Assembly (NCBI GenBank): GCA_951802425.1 | Contig: OX637805.1 | Coordinates: 992,001-1,056,000 of the forward strand | DNA: 64,000 nt | Source: Clavaria fumosa | Taxonomy: Eukaryota > Basidiomycota > Agaricomycetes > Agaricales > Clavariaceae | Reading direction: 5' to 3' | Part shown: positions 47,109-57,600 of the stretch, piece by piece | Layout: every line of letters begins with the position of its first letter | How positions within the stretch are numbered: position 1 is the stretch's first letter | Position numbers and translations under genes: made by a program | The notes under the pieces: generated by a model | Database searches by the model: none | What the model was told of the DNA's origin: nothing | Seen by the model: the letters and a program-made list of their open reading frames with translations, nothing else

Positions 47109-48216
47109 ATGATGTTCTCTGCCATCGTCAGTTTCAGTTTTCTGGTTGCTCTCTCGATGAACAGACAGTCATTCCGGGCACAATGGGTATCAACGTCTAC
47201 AGTCATTGCACAAAACCAAATACGGTAGCTTTGACCTTCGACGATGGTCCATATCAGTGGACTACCGTGCGTCCCCTCATCACTCTTATGTGCATGGGAG
47301 TGTTCACCGCCATATCAGCAACTCGTGGGTATATTGGACACTTTTGGAGCGAATGGCACATTCTTTTTCAATGGGAACAATTGTACGCCCGTGGTTGTGG
47401 GCTGTGGGATGTGATCGCCAAACTGATAACGTTTGTGCAAGATGGCTGCATCTACAGCGACACGAACCCGGCCAAAGTTAGACACGTGGTCAGCCGTGGC
47501 CACCAAGTACAACGTCTTCCCCCAAACCTTCCCAGCCCTCGCCCTGATACCATAAATTTGCAGGCTGCTCCCATACCTGGTCGCACAGGGACTTGACGAC
47601 CTTGGATTGGAACTCCATCCATGACGAGTTGTACGCGTTTTCCCTCCTCTCGCTGGTTTCTTCGTCCTCTGACCGACAGCACATCCTTGTTTCCCAGCTG
47701 GCGCGTCGAACAGGCCCTGATGCGTCTCGCCGGCGTATACCCTGCGTTCATACGCCCCCCCTATGGCAACTACAATGAGCAAGTGCTCCAAGTCGCCACC
47801 ATGCGCAACCAGAACATCGTGCTCTGGGACGTGGACTCAGGCGACTCGCAGGGCAAGACACCCGACGAGAGCAAAGCGATCTATGACGAAGTGTTGCGAC
47901 GACACCCCCTGTCTGTACTGGCCATGAACCATGAACCGCACTGTGCGTGTTCTCCCCTTGCCCGTTGTGTTTGTGTCTTTTCCTCAATATTCTTTTTCCC
48001 TTTTTCCTTGCTGGGGGAGACAGCGGAGACAGTCCTTAATGTTCTTCCGCATGCGCTCCAGATCTTTCAAGATGCAGGTTACCACCTCGTCACGGTTGCT
48101 CAATGCGTCGGTTTAGATCCCTATCAGTGGGTCGGTAATCCCCAGGCTGTAAGGCCTTTACATCTTCTATCCTCTCGCCTTTGCTCATATATGGACAGGG
48201 ATCCTGGACCTGCTGA
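47109..48216 (+). pseudogene. CE4 deacetylase, copy 5, pseudogene
   Basis: Fifth tandem member, inactivated. Compared with copy 4, the signal-peptide exon lacks 22 bases after TTGCTCT (near 47150), which shifts the frame soon after the start. The deletion sits between CTCT microhomologies. A second lesion is one missing T at the start of exon 4 (near 47566, GCTGCTCCCATACC instead of GCTGCTTCCCATACC), which shifts the frame just before the MT2 histidines. Later exons still carry RPPYGNYNE, LWDVDSGD and LAMNHEPH and the GSWTC ending. An in-frame ATG at 47183 restores MT1 but without a signal peptide, and the second frameshift still truncates it. Confidence 0.88.
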
Positions 48217-48449
48217 CTGCACATGTTTCCGTCTGGGAGCCGTTGGTCATTACCACTCCTATGCTTATTAATAAATGGAGTACCAGGGCTCATGACATTG
48301 AGGGTGTGTACACATTTATGGAAAAAGGGTGCTGTATGTGCTGAATGTACAGACCCCAATGACACTCATCAGGAATGTCGGTATTGCTGTGCTTGTGGCA
48401 ATGCAACTGCTTACTCAAGTGGACATTTAATTACAGTACTTCCTTTAGC
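48217..48449. other. left flank of gypsy insertion
   Basis: Short plus-strand open segment, cysteine-rich (CRYCCACGNATAYSSG), running into the TTAGC target site. The frame continues on the far side of the gypsy element from 56608, so an open segment of unknown origin was interrupted by the insertion. Confidence 0.45.
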
Positions 48450-50135
48450 TGTTATGGGAAGTGGGGCTGAAGGCTCAGAGGTGCTTTCCGTCAGGTGGTC
48501 AGGTGCTGGGATTATGTTAGTCCCAAGTGCCGGAATGAGAGGATTGAAAGCTGTCTGGTCAATTGGGTTGAATTGGGATATTACTCTGTTGCTGGGTCTT
48601 CCGGGGCCTAGGAAAGAGTGAAGTAGGGTGGCTCTGGCTGTGTACTCAGAGTCATTGGCTTTGATAACTCGCTGCCTGAGATTGGCTACTCCTCGTGCAA
48701 ACGTGTGTTCGAGGGCTTGGCAGTCCGGATGATCGCGTCCTAGGATATCGACGCAAATGGAGTGACTGAACTCAGTCAGGTGGTGTGTGAGTTGTGTGAT
48801 CTGCGTTCGTCGCTGAGTCAGCATTGGGTAGATCCGTCCGGAGGTTGGCGTAGTCGCTACGTTGGGCCAGGAGGAGATAGGGTATCTCTCGTCAGCAGTA
48901 GGGAAAGCCAGTGTGATTTCACCAAAGTACAATAAGGTGATAGGGACAAGTGAACAACGCTAAGGGGCTTCCCATGTCACTGCACCCCTTATATACCTCA
49001 GGGGTGCTGCGGGTTCCTGCGGCGTAGTCCATCGTCCGCAGCCCAAGGATGCTATCCATCTACTGCGGTGTATCCTTCTGCAGGCCTGCTCAGTCCGCAG
49101 CTGCCTGTTACTGCTCTTCGATGCAGCTGCCCTCGTGGGCTCGCACAGTCCGCAGCTTGCCGAATGCTGCCCTACACTCTTATCTTGAACGTCATCGCCT
49201 TTCGCTTATCGGCCCATGTGCTGCTCCGCAGTCTTCCACATGGTGCAGCTTATCTCCACATGCTCCTTCATCCGTCATGTGCTCCTGTGTGACGGTCCCT
49301 TCCCACCGCCTCGCTTATCTCCCAGTTCTTATCCGTCCTTCGTAGTATATAAGGAGGGCCTGTACTGCTTCTCTTTCCCCATCCTCTGTTATGTGCTGGG
49401 GCCCCCACAAACTCAATTTCCTCCCCTCCTCCAATGTCTTCCAACAAGTCGCCCCCCTCGTACTCTCTTGCGCAGCCTTCCATTGGGTGATTCAGAGGGG
49501 AGCCGACGACCTCCTCATTCTTACCATTGCCCGATGATGCTATGCTTGCGGCCATCCTGGCCATTTTGCGTCAGGATGCCCTCGAGTCGTCTGCCCGGGC
49601 AACCTTATCTGTGACCTACTTGAGGACCCCCATAGTACCGTCTTTTCTTCCATTTCTCATTCGCTTTGCTGATTTCTTTCCTGTAGAATGGGATTGCACT
49701 CCCCCTACTCGGTGGGCCTCTCCCACCTCCTTCTCCGGGTGGAACTCCACTCCTCCGCCCTCGTCCCCTCCGTCAGCCCCTGCGATGGCTATGGTGGCTC
49801 TTCCAGATGTCGAGGGCGAGTATGTCCAGGCTGGGGAGTCTCCTTCTCAATCGGTGGATGAGGATAGGCTCTGGGTCTAGTGGCCCAAACGTCGAAGATT
49901 CCGTTTGACGTAATACATAGTTTCTGGTTTTGGATTGGTTCTTGTATTACTTAGGTGCTTCAATTCCATAAACCAATCCCCAATGGCCATCAACAGCGAG
50001 GAGCATCTCCTCGCTCTTGATTGCCATTGGTACTTTGGTTTTCTTGTTTCTAGTGTTGCAGTTGTCCTTAGTCGTGTTGCCTCTGTCGTAGTTTGCCTTG
50101 TTTACATAATTGACTTTGTCATTCTTCCCATGACA
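48450..50135 (-). repeat. 3' LTR of gypsy element
   Basis: 1686 bp, flanked on the left by the TTAGC duplication. It contains a minus-strand TATATAAGG box at about 48990 that would drive the genomic transcript, and a plus-strand TATATAA at 49346-49352. It differs from the other LTR mostly at CpG sites. Confidence 0.95.
49434..49490 (+). pseudogene. LTR-internal antisense frame, truncated copy
   Basis: The same ATG as the 148-codon frame of the other LTR, but a CGA codon has become TGA at 49488-49490 after 18 codons. The remaining frame downstream is otherwise open to 49880. Confidence 0.7.
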
Positions 50136-50145
50136 GGATCCCCCT

Positions 50146-53100
50146 TCAAGATTCCACTGGAGCCTTGCGAGGATGGGTACGTCTTCGAGACAACCACTCG
50201 AATTGTGGGTGGCGGTCATGGAAGAATGCAATGGCTTCTTCAGCGTGTGTGAGGTTTCCAGGTGGCTCCCAGGTGTTGTCTGAATCTGGGTACCCCTCCC
50301 ACTTCACTAGGTATTGTTTTTGATTTCGCCAAAGCCGTCCGTCTAGGATCTTCTCCACTCCATATTCTTCTTCGCCTTCCACTTCCACTGGTGGAGGTCG
50401 TGCGTTCTTGTCGTCCCCTTGGTACTGCGTGAGTAGGGCTACGTGGAACGTCGGGTGGACCTTTATGGTTGGCGGTAACTTCAGTCAGTATGCTACGTTG
50501 TTGATTTTTTCCTCTATCTCATATGGTCCCAGCCACTTGTCTGCTAGAGTCTTGCTGGGTGCTGTTGTTTCCAAGTTCCTTGCATCCAGCATGACCATAT
50601 CTCCCTTGTGGTACTCTGGGGCCAGTTTGTGTCCCCGATCGTAATGTCGCTTCATCTGTTCTTTGCTCATCGCCAGCGCTGCTTTAAGCTCTTGTTGCGC
50701 TTGACTGAGGTTGTCAGTGATCTCCTCGGCATGTGGGGTTGCTACATCTTTCTCGGTGAAGGTCAGGCGTGGGTGGTAGCCTCATGTGGCGAAGAACAGT
50801 GACATCTTGGTGGATGCATTCATCGAGTTGTTGTGCATGAACTCGGCCATCGAGACGTAGTCCGCCCAGTCCTCCTGTCGATATTCACAGAACAGTCGGA
50901 GGTATTGTTTCAATTCCTGATTAGCTCTTTCCGTTTGTCCATCAGTCTGCGGGTGGTATGCTGTTGAGTAGGCCCCTTCTGTTCTTAGCTTCTTGAAGAT
51001 CCCTTGCATCAGATGAGACATGAATTGGGTCCCTCTGTCTGAAACCATCGCCTCTGGGACACTGTGTAACTTCCAGATGTGGTTCAGGTAAAGGTCGACT
51101 GTTTCTTCTGCGGTTGGGATCTTGGGTAATGGGATGAAGTGGGCTTCTTTTGAGAATAGGTCGACAACTACCCATATCGCAGTATTCCCTCGCGATTTTG
51201 GTAGTTCAATGATGAAGTCGTTGGACACTACCCTCCACGGTCCTTCTGGTACTCCGAGTGGCTGTAGCTGTCCTGTAGGTTTCTGTGGTCTGATCTTCTT
51301 CCGCTGGCAAATATCGCATTCCCGCATGTACTCCTTGATGTCTTGGAACATCCTGGGCCACCAATAGGTTCGTGTTACTAATTCTTGCATCCAGTGATTC
51401 CCTGGGTGTCCTGTCTCGAGTGTATCATGGTGCAGTCGCAGTATTTCCTTTCGCAGTCCTTTGTCCTCTGGGACATAGAGCCTCCCCCTGTTCCACAGTA
51501 CTCCTTGTTCGAATTTCCAGTCTTGAGATTCCTTTCCCATGTCTTGTTTGATTTTCTGACTTTTTGCGTCTCTCTCTTCTATTCTTCTGATCCTGTCTGT
51601 AAACGGGTTTTCCACATCCGTTTGCATTCGTCCAGCCCCCAGCCGCAGCACCCTAACTTGCTGATTATCGATTTCTGTTGGTTTGTGATCCTCTCATCGT
51701 GAGAGTTTGTCCGGTTTCCCGGCCAGCCGTCCTGGTCGGTGCTGTATCCTGATATCGAATCAGGTGAGGAACTGGGCCCAGCGTGCCTGGTTGAAATACT
51801 GGAGGTTCTGGTGATCAGAGTATATTACAACCTGATGTTTTGCTCCTTCCAAATAGTGCCGCCAGGCTTTGAGTGCTTGTATGATTGCCAGGAGTTCTTT
51901 GTCAAACACCTGGTAGTTTTGCTCGGCGGGTTTCATAGCTGCTGACCAGAAGGCCACTGGCCTAATCTTCCCGTCTACTCCTCGTTGAGAGAGGATGGCT
52001 CCAGTGGCATAGTCAGAGGCATCACACTCAATGATGAACGGTTCTTCCAGGTTTGGAAATGCCAGCACTGGGGTCTTCTTGAATTCTTCTTTGAGTCGCT
52101 GCATGGCCATTCGCTGTTCCTCTCCCCATTCATATCGTTGCCCTTTCCTTGTCAGCTTGGTCATCGGGGTCACTATTTCCGAGTATCGATCTATGAATCT
52201 CCGGTAGAAATTGGCAAATCCTAAGAATGCTTGTAGAGCTTTGACCGTTCTTGGCTCCGGCCAATCTAAGATTGCTTGGACCTTCCCTTCATCCATCTGG
52301 ATTTGTCCATTTCCAATGCGGAATCCAAGGTACTCTACTTCCTTCTGGAGGAAGGAGCACTTCTCTGGCTTGCAGAATAGATCGTTCTCTTCTAGTCTTC
52401 TTAGCACTTCCTGTACCAGTTGGATGTGCTCCTCTCGATCTTGAGTGAAGATGAGGATGTCGTCCAGGTACACCACGACCCCGTAATCGAGGAGGTCCCA
52501 CAGTAGCGCATTCATCATCCTCTGGAAGGTCGCCGGTGCGTTGCACAGTCCGAACCCCATCACCTTCGGCTCGTACAACCCTCGTTTCGTGATGAATGCG
52601 GCTTTGTATTCGTCTCCTTCCTTGATTTGTATGTTGTTGTACCCCCATCGCAAATCTAGGGTGGTGAACCATCTTGCAAAGGTGAGGCGATTCAGTAGCT
52701 CCTGTGTCAGTGGCACTGGGTAACAGTCTTTCACCGTGACTTCGTTCAACTTCCGATAGTCAACCACCAGTTGTAGGTCTCCGTTCTTTTTCTTAATGTA
52801 GAACACTGGTGCGGCTGCTTCGGATTTCGATTCCTGGATATACCCCTTCTTAAGGTTCTCATCAATGTACTCATTCAACGCTGTTTCCTCCTTCAGCCCC
52901 AATGGGTAGCGTCTGGATCTGGGCAGCGCCGTTCCTGGTAGGAGGTTGATGGCATGGTCCCAAGGTTTTCTTGTGGGCATTCGCTCTGACTCCTCAACCG
53001 AGAAGACCTTCCTGAAGTTTTGAAACTCCAGCGGCACTTCCGTTTCCTTAGGTCATGCCTTCTCTCGTTCTTTGGCGATTCGCTGGGACCAGGTTGATCC

Positions 53101-53517
53101 TGCTGCGATTCGTAGTGGGTCTGTGATCTCGGGGATGGCTACTGTCCGCTCTTGCCAATCAACCCTTGGGTTATGTTTCCGGAGCCATTCCATCCCCAGT
53201 ATCATGTCGTCTTCCCCTATGTCTGCTACTAGGAATGTCTCCCAGCTTTCCTTTCCTGCGATTGTGACCTTTATTCTGGTCGAGTATCTGACCTTTCCTC
53301 CTTTGTTCATGGTGAGGTCGATGTTGATTAGTGTGATCGGTTCTTCAAGTAGTTTCTGCCGTGTTGTCTTTGCTAACTTCCTTGACAGGAAGTTTACGTC
53401 TGTGCCACTGTCTACTAATGCTCGTGTACTGGTTCGGGTTTCCCCTGTCCAGATTGTTATCAGAACATAAATCTGGTTTTCATAAGGGTCGGACCGAACT
53501 ACAGTACATCGAGACAC
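50146..53517 (-). pseudogene. gypsy pol (PR-RT-RH-IN-chromodomain), five internal TGA
   Basis: One continuous reading frame of 1124 codons read from 53517 down to the stop at 50146-50148, interrupted by TGA at 53053, 51760, 51694, 50782 and 50485 (lowest base given). Protease: ALVDSGTDVNFLS. Reverse transcriptase: VVYLDDILIFTQD, with LQLVVDYRKLNEVT. RNase H: ECDASDYATGAIL and FDKELLAIIQALKAW. Integrase: HHCC finger LHHDTLETGHPGNHW...CDICQRKK and the DDE residues in VVDLFSKEAHFIPL, VSDRGTQFMSHL and AYHPQTDGQTERANQE. Chromodomain: YLVKWEGYPDSDNTWEP near the C-terminus. No indel disturbs the frame. Pol lies in a different frame from gag, so a frameshift would normally link them. Confidence 0.93.
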
Positions 53518-53552
53518 TTTCGAGAGGACTGAAGGGAGCGTGGCGTCCTCCT

Positions 53553-54635
53553 TCAGTCTTGGGCAAAATCCTGCTCCTGGGCACTACCCTCCTCTTCTCC
53601 TTCTTCACTAACCGATACTTTCTTGGCATAGGTCTGGTTCGCAGACTGCTTCTTGGGGCAATTCTTGGCCAGATGGCCAGTTTCGTGGCATGTAAAGCAT
53701 CATCCTTCTTTGAAGTGTCTGATGTGTTCTTCTGGATTCATTCGTACTGCTCGGATCTGTCGTCCAGTTGGCCTTCGTATTAGACCACCTCTCTCCCTCA
53801 TGTGTGTGAGGATTCTTTCTTCGAATCGTAAAGCCGCGTGCAGCAGGTTGGACATGCTCTCTGGTTGTGTTATATTGACCATCACGTCTTTGATGCTTTC
53901 TTTCAGTCCAGCGTAGAACTGATGTGTTAGTGCGGCTCCATTATAATCCGTGAGTGGTGTGTCCTTCATGAAGGCTGCGTAGTAGTCGGCTACAGTAGTG
54001 GTTTGTCGGAGCTTCTCAATTCTCTGTTGTGCTTCAATCCTCATGTCCAATGGTCCCCAGAGTCTCCTAGCCTCCCTGACTAGGGTCTCGAAGTCATCCA
54101 AAAGTGGGTCTGGGATGGCTCGTTCGAGGGACTGGAGGATTCCATAGGCCCACGGCTGGACATTCTCTCCTTCACAGAGTCGCAACAGGTACATTGTCTT
54201 GTTTCGGTCTGAAGCAAAGTACCCTGGGTAGCTCTGGAAATACACCCGTAGCTGGATTGTGAATGGTCCCCAGTTCTTCCTCTGGCCGTCGAAGGGTTTG
54301 GGTGCCGGGGGTCTCGGTCCTCTCCCATCGTCCCTCGAATCTGGATCTGGGGCCGGGGTAGATGTGGGGATTCGGGTTGTCCGGATCCTGAATGGGTCTG
54401 GATCAGGCCTCCACTCTTCTCCTGGGGATTCCATTTCTGGTCTGGGGACTTCTATACTCTGCTCTCCTATAACAGATGATGGTACCACCAGTGATCCTTC
54501 CCCTCTGGGGGTTGTCGATCCCTCGATCTCTGAGGGACCTGCGGTCAGTCCTGCTCCTGCCAGGTCAATTCTGGCTGGTGTTGCCGGCCCTTTCTTTGTT
54601 CCTATTCCGAACTTGGCCAATGTCTCTTTACTCAT
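53553..54635 (-). pseudogene. gypsy gag with CCHC knuckle, one internal TGA
   Basis: 361-codon frame encoding the capsid-like protein. The retrotransposon gag domain lies around GQRKNWGPFTIQLRVYFQ and ARRLWGPLDMRIEAQQRIEK. An internal TGA at 53700-53702 sits directly before the zinc knuckle CFTCHETGHLAKNC (C-x2-C-x4-H-x4-C). Without it the frame would run to 53553. The N-terminal third is Pro/Asp-rich. Confidence 0.9.
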
Positions 54636-55812
54636 GTCACTGAGTAATTCACGTCGTAGATATAGTCGAAGTTAATGTTCTGGATTCTTCCTAATTGGTC
54701 TCGTCCAATTGTCGGGCTTCCTCGTAGACTTGTTAATCGTGCCTTTCGGCAGTAGTCTCGTGGGTTGCAGTGGATATGTGGGAGAGTTATTCCGTCTCCA
54801 AATTCTATTGCAATTCCGTGTGCCTCGTCTCTCGAGGGTGGTAATGGTCGGTCTGGTCTTTCTGGTCTTTCTGACTCCTCGGTTGTCTCCTCTTGTTCCG
54901 TAGAGCGTTGTTCAGGTGTTACGGGAAGCGGGGCCGAAGGCTCGGAGGTGCTTTCCGTCAGGTGGTCAGGTGCCGGGATTATGTTAGTCCCGAGTGCCGG
55001 AATGAGAGGATCAAAAGCTGTCTGGTCAATTGGGTCGAATTGGGATATTACTCTGTCGCTGGGTCTTCCGGGGCCTAGGAAAGAGTGAAGTAGGGTGGCT
55101 CTGGCTGTGTACTCAGAGTCGTTGGCTTCGATAACTCGCTGCCTGAGATTGGCTACTCCTCATGCAAACGCATGTTCGAGGGCTTGGTGGTCCGGATGAT
55201 CGCGTCCTAGGATATCGACGCAAATGGAGTGACTGAACTCAGTCAGGTGGTGTGTGAGTTGTGTGATCTGCGTTCGTCGCTGAGTCAGCATTGGGTAGAT
55301 CCGTCCGGAGGTTGGCGTAGTCACTACGTTGGGCCAGGAGGAGATAGGGTATCTCTCGTCGGCAGTAGGGAAAGCCAGTGTGATTTCACCAAAGTACAAT
55401 AAGGTGATAGGGACAAGTGAACAACGCTAAGGGGCTTCCCATGTCACTGCACCCCTTATATACCTCAGGGGTGCTGCGGGTTCCTGCGGCGTAGTCCATC
55501 GTCCGCAGCCCAAGGATGCTATCCATCTACTGCGGTGTATCCTTCCGCAGGCCTGCTCAGTCCGCAGCTGCCTGTTACTGCTCTTCAATGCAGCTGCCCT
55601 CGTGGGCTCGCACAGTCCGCAGCTTGCCGAATGCTGCCCTACACTCTTATCTTGAATGTCATCGCCTTTCGCTTATTGGCCCATGTGCTGCTCCGCAGTC
55701 TTCCACATGGCGCAGCTTATCTCCACATGCTCCTTCATCCGTCATGTGCTCCTGTGTGACAGTCCCTTCCCACCGCCTCGCTTATCTCCCGGTTCTTATC
55801 CGTCCTTCGTAG

Positions 55813-55819
55813 TATATAA
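55813..55819 (+). promoter_or_regulatory. TATA box, antisense to gag-pol, in LTR
   Basis: TATATAA lying 82 bp upstream of the ATG of the 148-codon frame, conserved in the other LTR at 49346-49352. Confidence 0.5.
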
Positions 55820-55900
55820 AGAGGGCCTGTACTGCTTCTCTTTCCCCATCCTCTGTTATGTGCTGGGGCCCCCACAAACTCAATTTCCTCTCCTCCTCCA

Positions 55901-56347
55901 ATGTCTTCCAACAAGTCGCCCCCCTCGTACTCTCTTGCGCGGCCTTCCATTGGGCGATTCAGAGGGGAGCCAACGACCTCCTCATTCTTACCGTTGCCCA
56001 ATGATGCTACGCTTGCGGCCATCCTGGCCATTTTGCGTCGGGATGCCCTCGAGTCGTCCGCCCGGGCAACCTTATCTGTGACCTACTCGAGGACCCCCAT
56101 AGTACCGTCTTTTCTTCCATTTCTCATTCGCTTTGCTGATTTCTTTCCTGTAGAATGGGATTGCACTCCCCCTACTCGGTGGGCCTCTCCCACCTCCTTC
56201 TCCAGGTGGAACTCCACTCCTCCGCCCTCGTCCCCTCCGTCAGCCCCTGCGATGGCTATGGTGGCTCTTCCAGATGTCGAGGGCGAGTATGTCCAGGCTG
56301 GGGAGTCTCCTTCTCAATCGGTGGATGAGGATAGGCTCTGGGTCTAG
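55901..56347 (+). CDS. LTR-encoded antisense open reading frame, unknown function
   Basis: 148 codons on the strand opposite gag-pol, wholly inside the LTR. Not recognised. It begins MSSNKSPPSYSLARPSIGRF, is rich in Pro, Ser and Ala, has a helical-looking stretch (NDATLAAILAILRRDALE), a proline-rich segment, and an acidic end (SPSQSVDEDRLWV). A TATATAA box precedes it. It may be a genuine accessory gene or a chance frame in a GC-rich LTR; only expression or conservation in sister elements can tell. Confidence 0.4.
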   Translation: MSSNKSPPSYSLARPSIGRFRGEPTTSSFLPLPNDATLAAILAILRRDALESSARATLSVTYSRTPIVPSFLPFLIRFADFFPVEWDCTPPTRWASPTSFSRWNSTPPPSSPPSAPAMAMVALPDVEGEYVQAGESPSQSVDEDRLWV

Positions 56348-56607
56348 TGGCCCAAACGTCGAAGATTCCGTTTGACGTAATACATAGTTTCTGGTTTTGG
56401 ATTGGTTCTTGTATTACTTAGGTGCTTCAATTCCATAAACCAATCCCCAATGGCCATCAACAGCGAGGAGCATCTCCTCGCTCTTGATTGCCATTGGTAC
56501 TTTGGTTTTCTTGTTTCTAGTGTTGCAGTTGTCCTTAGTCGTGTTGCCTCTGTCGTAGTTTGCCTTGTTTACATAATTGACTTTGTCATTCTTCCCATGA
56601 CATTAGC

Positions 56608-57600
56608 TGTACTATTTTCTTTTCTATGCCCTACCAAGCAGAAGGAGAATATGCAGTCCCAAAAGAACTGGAGCAGGGATCCATGCCTGCTGTGGACAAA
56701 ATGTCACAGTTGAACACTCTTACAGCATAGGCACCCACACAAATGCCTATGATGGTGAGTCCCTTTCCCTGACTGCGGGCATGTACCTGGCCACCAAGAA
56801 CAAAAAGATATCACCAACATAGTATTCCTCTCCAACAGCTCCTCCACACTAAAAAACATCATTGACAGACCCCACCCTTCTCAAGCACTCTCCCTCCCAT
56901 TCACCCACCATGCATGCAAATTCCTCTCTGATAACACCACCACATCACACTACAGTGGCTGCCAGGACATAAAGGCTTTGAGCTAAATGAATGAGCAGAA
57001 CTAGCCCAAAAGGGACACAAGAAACCAGACAACTTCCTCTCAGACTCCCTCTCATATCATGCAGAGAAGAAATCCAAACTTCTCATCTGTGGGTGGGGAG
57101 AGGCTGAGCTAATTACCAAATCCCCATTCACAGGTGCATTCAGCAAGGCAAATGCTCTTGACCCCCCCCCACCACAAAACCAGGGCAAGTGTTCACACAA
57201 CCCAAAGACCAGCCAGAGGTCTTCAGGCCACTCACCCAAGTCCAAACCACACATAGCTACAATCCACCATACTACAAATGCATGAAGATCCCCCACAAGC
57301 CTGAATGCTCCTGTGGTGATACAATACCCAAAACCCCAACCACACAATTTTGAGACCACATCTTTCACAACTGCTGAACATACAATGGACACCAACACAT
57401 CCTCAAGGCCAGACATTGAACCACTCTCCACCAGTCTCACTCAGTGGCACAAAGGGCCTGCTAGCCATAGCCAAATTCCTCAGACTGACTGGAGCATTTA
57501 CTGCCACAGAAAAACCCCTAAAGCCACAGGTTCCTCCTGGACTACTGGGTCTACATTCCCTTGCTTGACAGGGGTTCTGGGTACCCCATAATCATCACAG
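56608..57600 (+). pseudogene. LINE-type RNase H relic
   Basis: Degenerate remnant of the C-terminal RNase H region of a non-LTR retrotransposon, with many stops and frame changes. Visible blocks in order: YSIGTHTNAYDGESLSLTAG (near 56720), IVFLSNSSSTLKNIIDRPHP, WLPGHKGFELNE (near 56955, matching the W-x-PGH-x-G motif), KPECSCGDTIPK (near 57300) and GTKGLLAIAKFLRLTGAFT (near 57470). The order and spacing match basidiomycete LINE elements ending in an RNase H domain followed by a CPCGE-type motif. No reverse transcriptase part is left in the window. Confidence 0.65.

Larger units (their letters stand above)
48450..56602 (-). mobile_element. Ty3/gypsy chromovirus, complete with LTRs, decayed
   Basis: An 8153-bp LTR retrotransposon in minus orientation. 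LTRs at 48450-50135 (3' LTR) and 54917-56602 (5' LTR) are both 1686 bp and bounded by TG...CA. The 5-bp target duplication TTAGC is present at 48445-48449 and 56603-56607. Domain order is gag with CCHC knuckle, protease, reverse transcriptase, RNase H, integrase, chromodomain, typical of fungal chromoviruses. A purine tract (minus strand GAAGGGGGA, near 50138-50146) directly precedes the 3' LTR and fits a polypurine tract. No tRNA-type primer site is obvious after the 5' LTR, so self-priming as in Tf1 is possible. Six internal TGA codons make it non-autonomous. Confidence 0.97.
54917..56602 (-). repeat. 5' LTR of gypsy element
   Basis: 1686 bp, the same length as the other LTR. A minus-strand TATATAAGG box lies at about 55460 and a plus-strand TATATAA at 55813-55819. 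The right edge is followed by TTAGC at 56603-56607. Confidence 0.95.

Noticed and set aside
49934..50135. Hydrophobic plus-strand frame at the LTR edge, repeated at 56402
   Set aside because: Short, lacks a TATA box of its own and is probably a chance frame of the LTR; in the second copy it runs on into non-LTR DNA.
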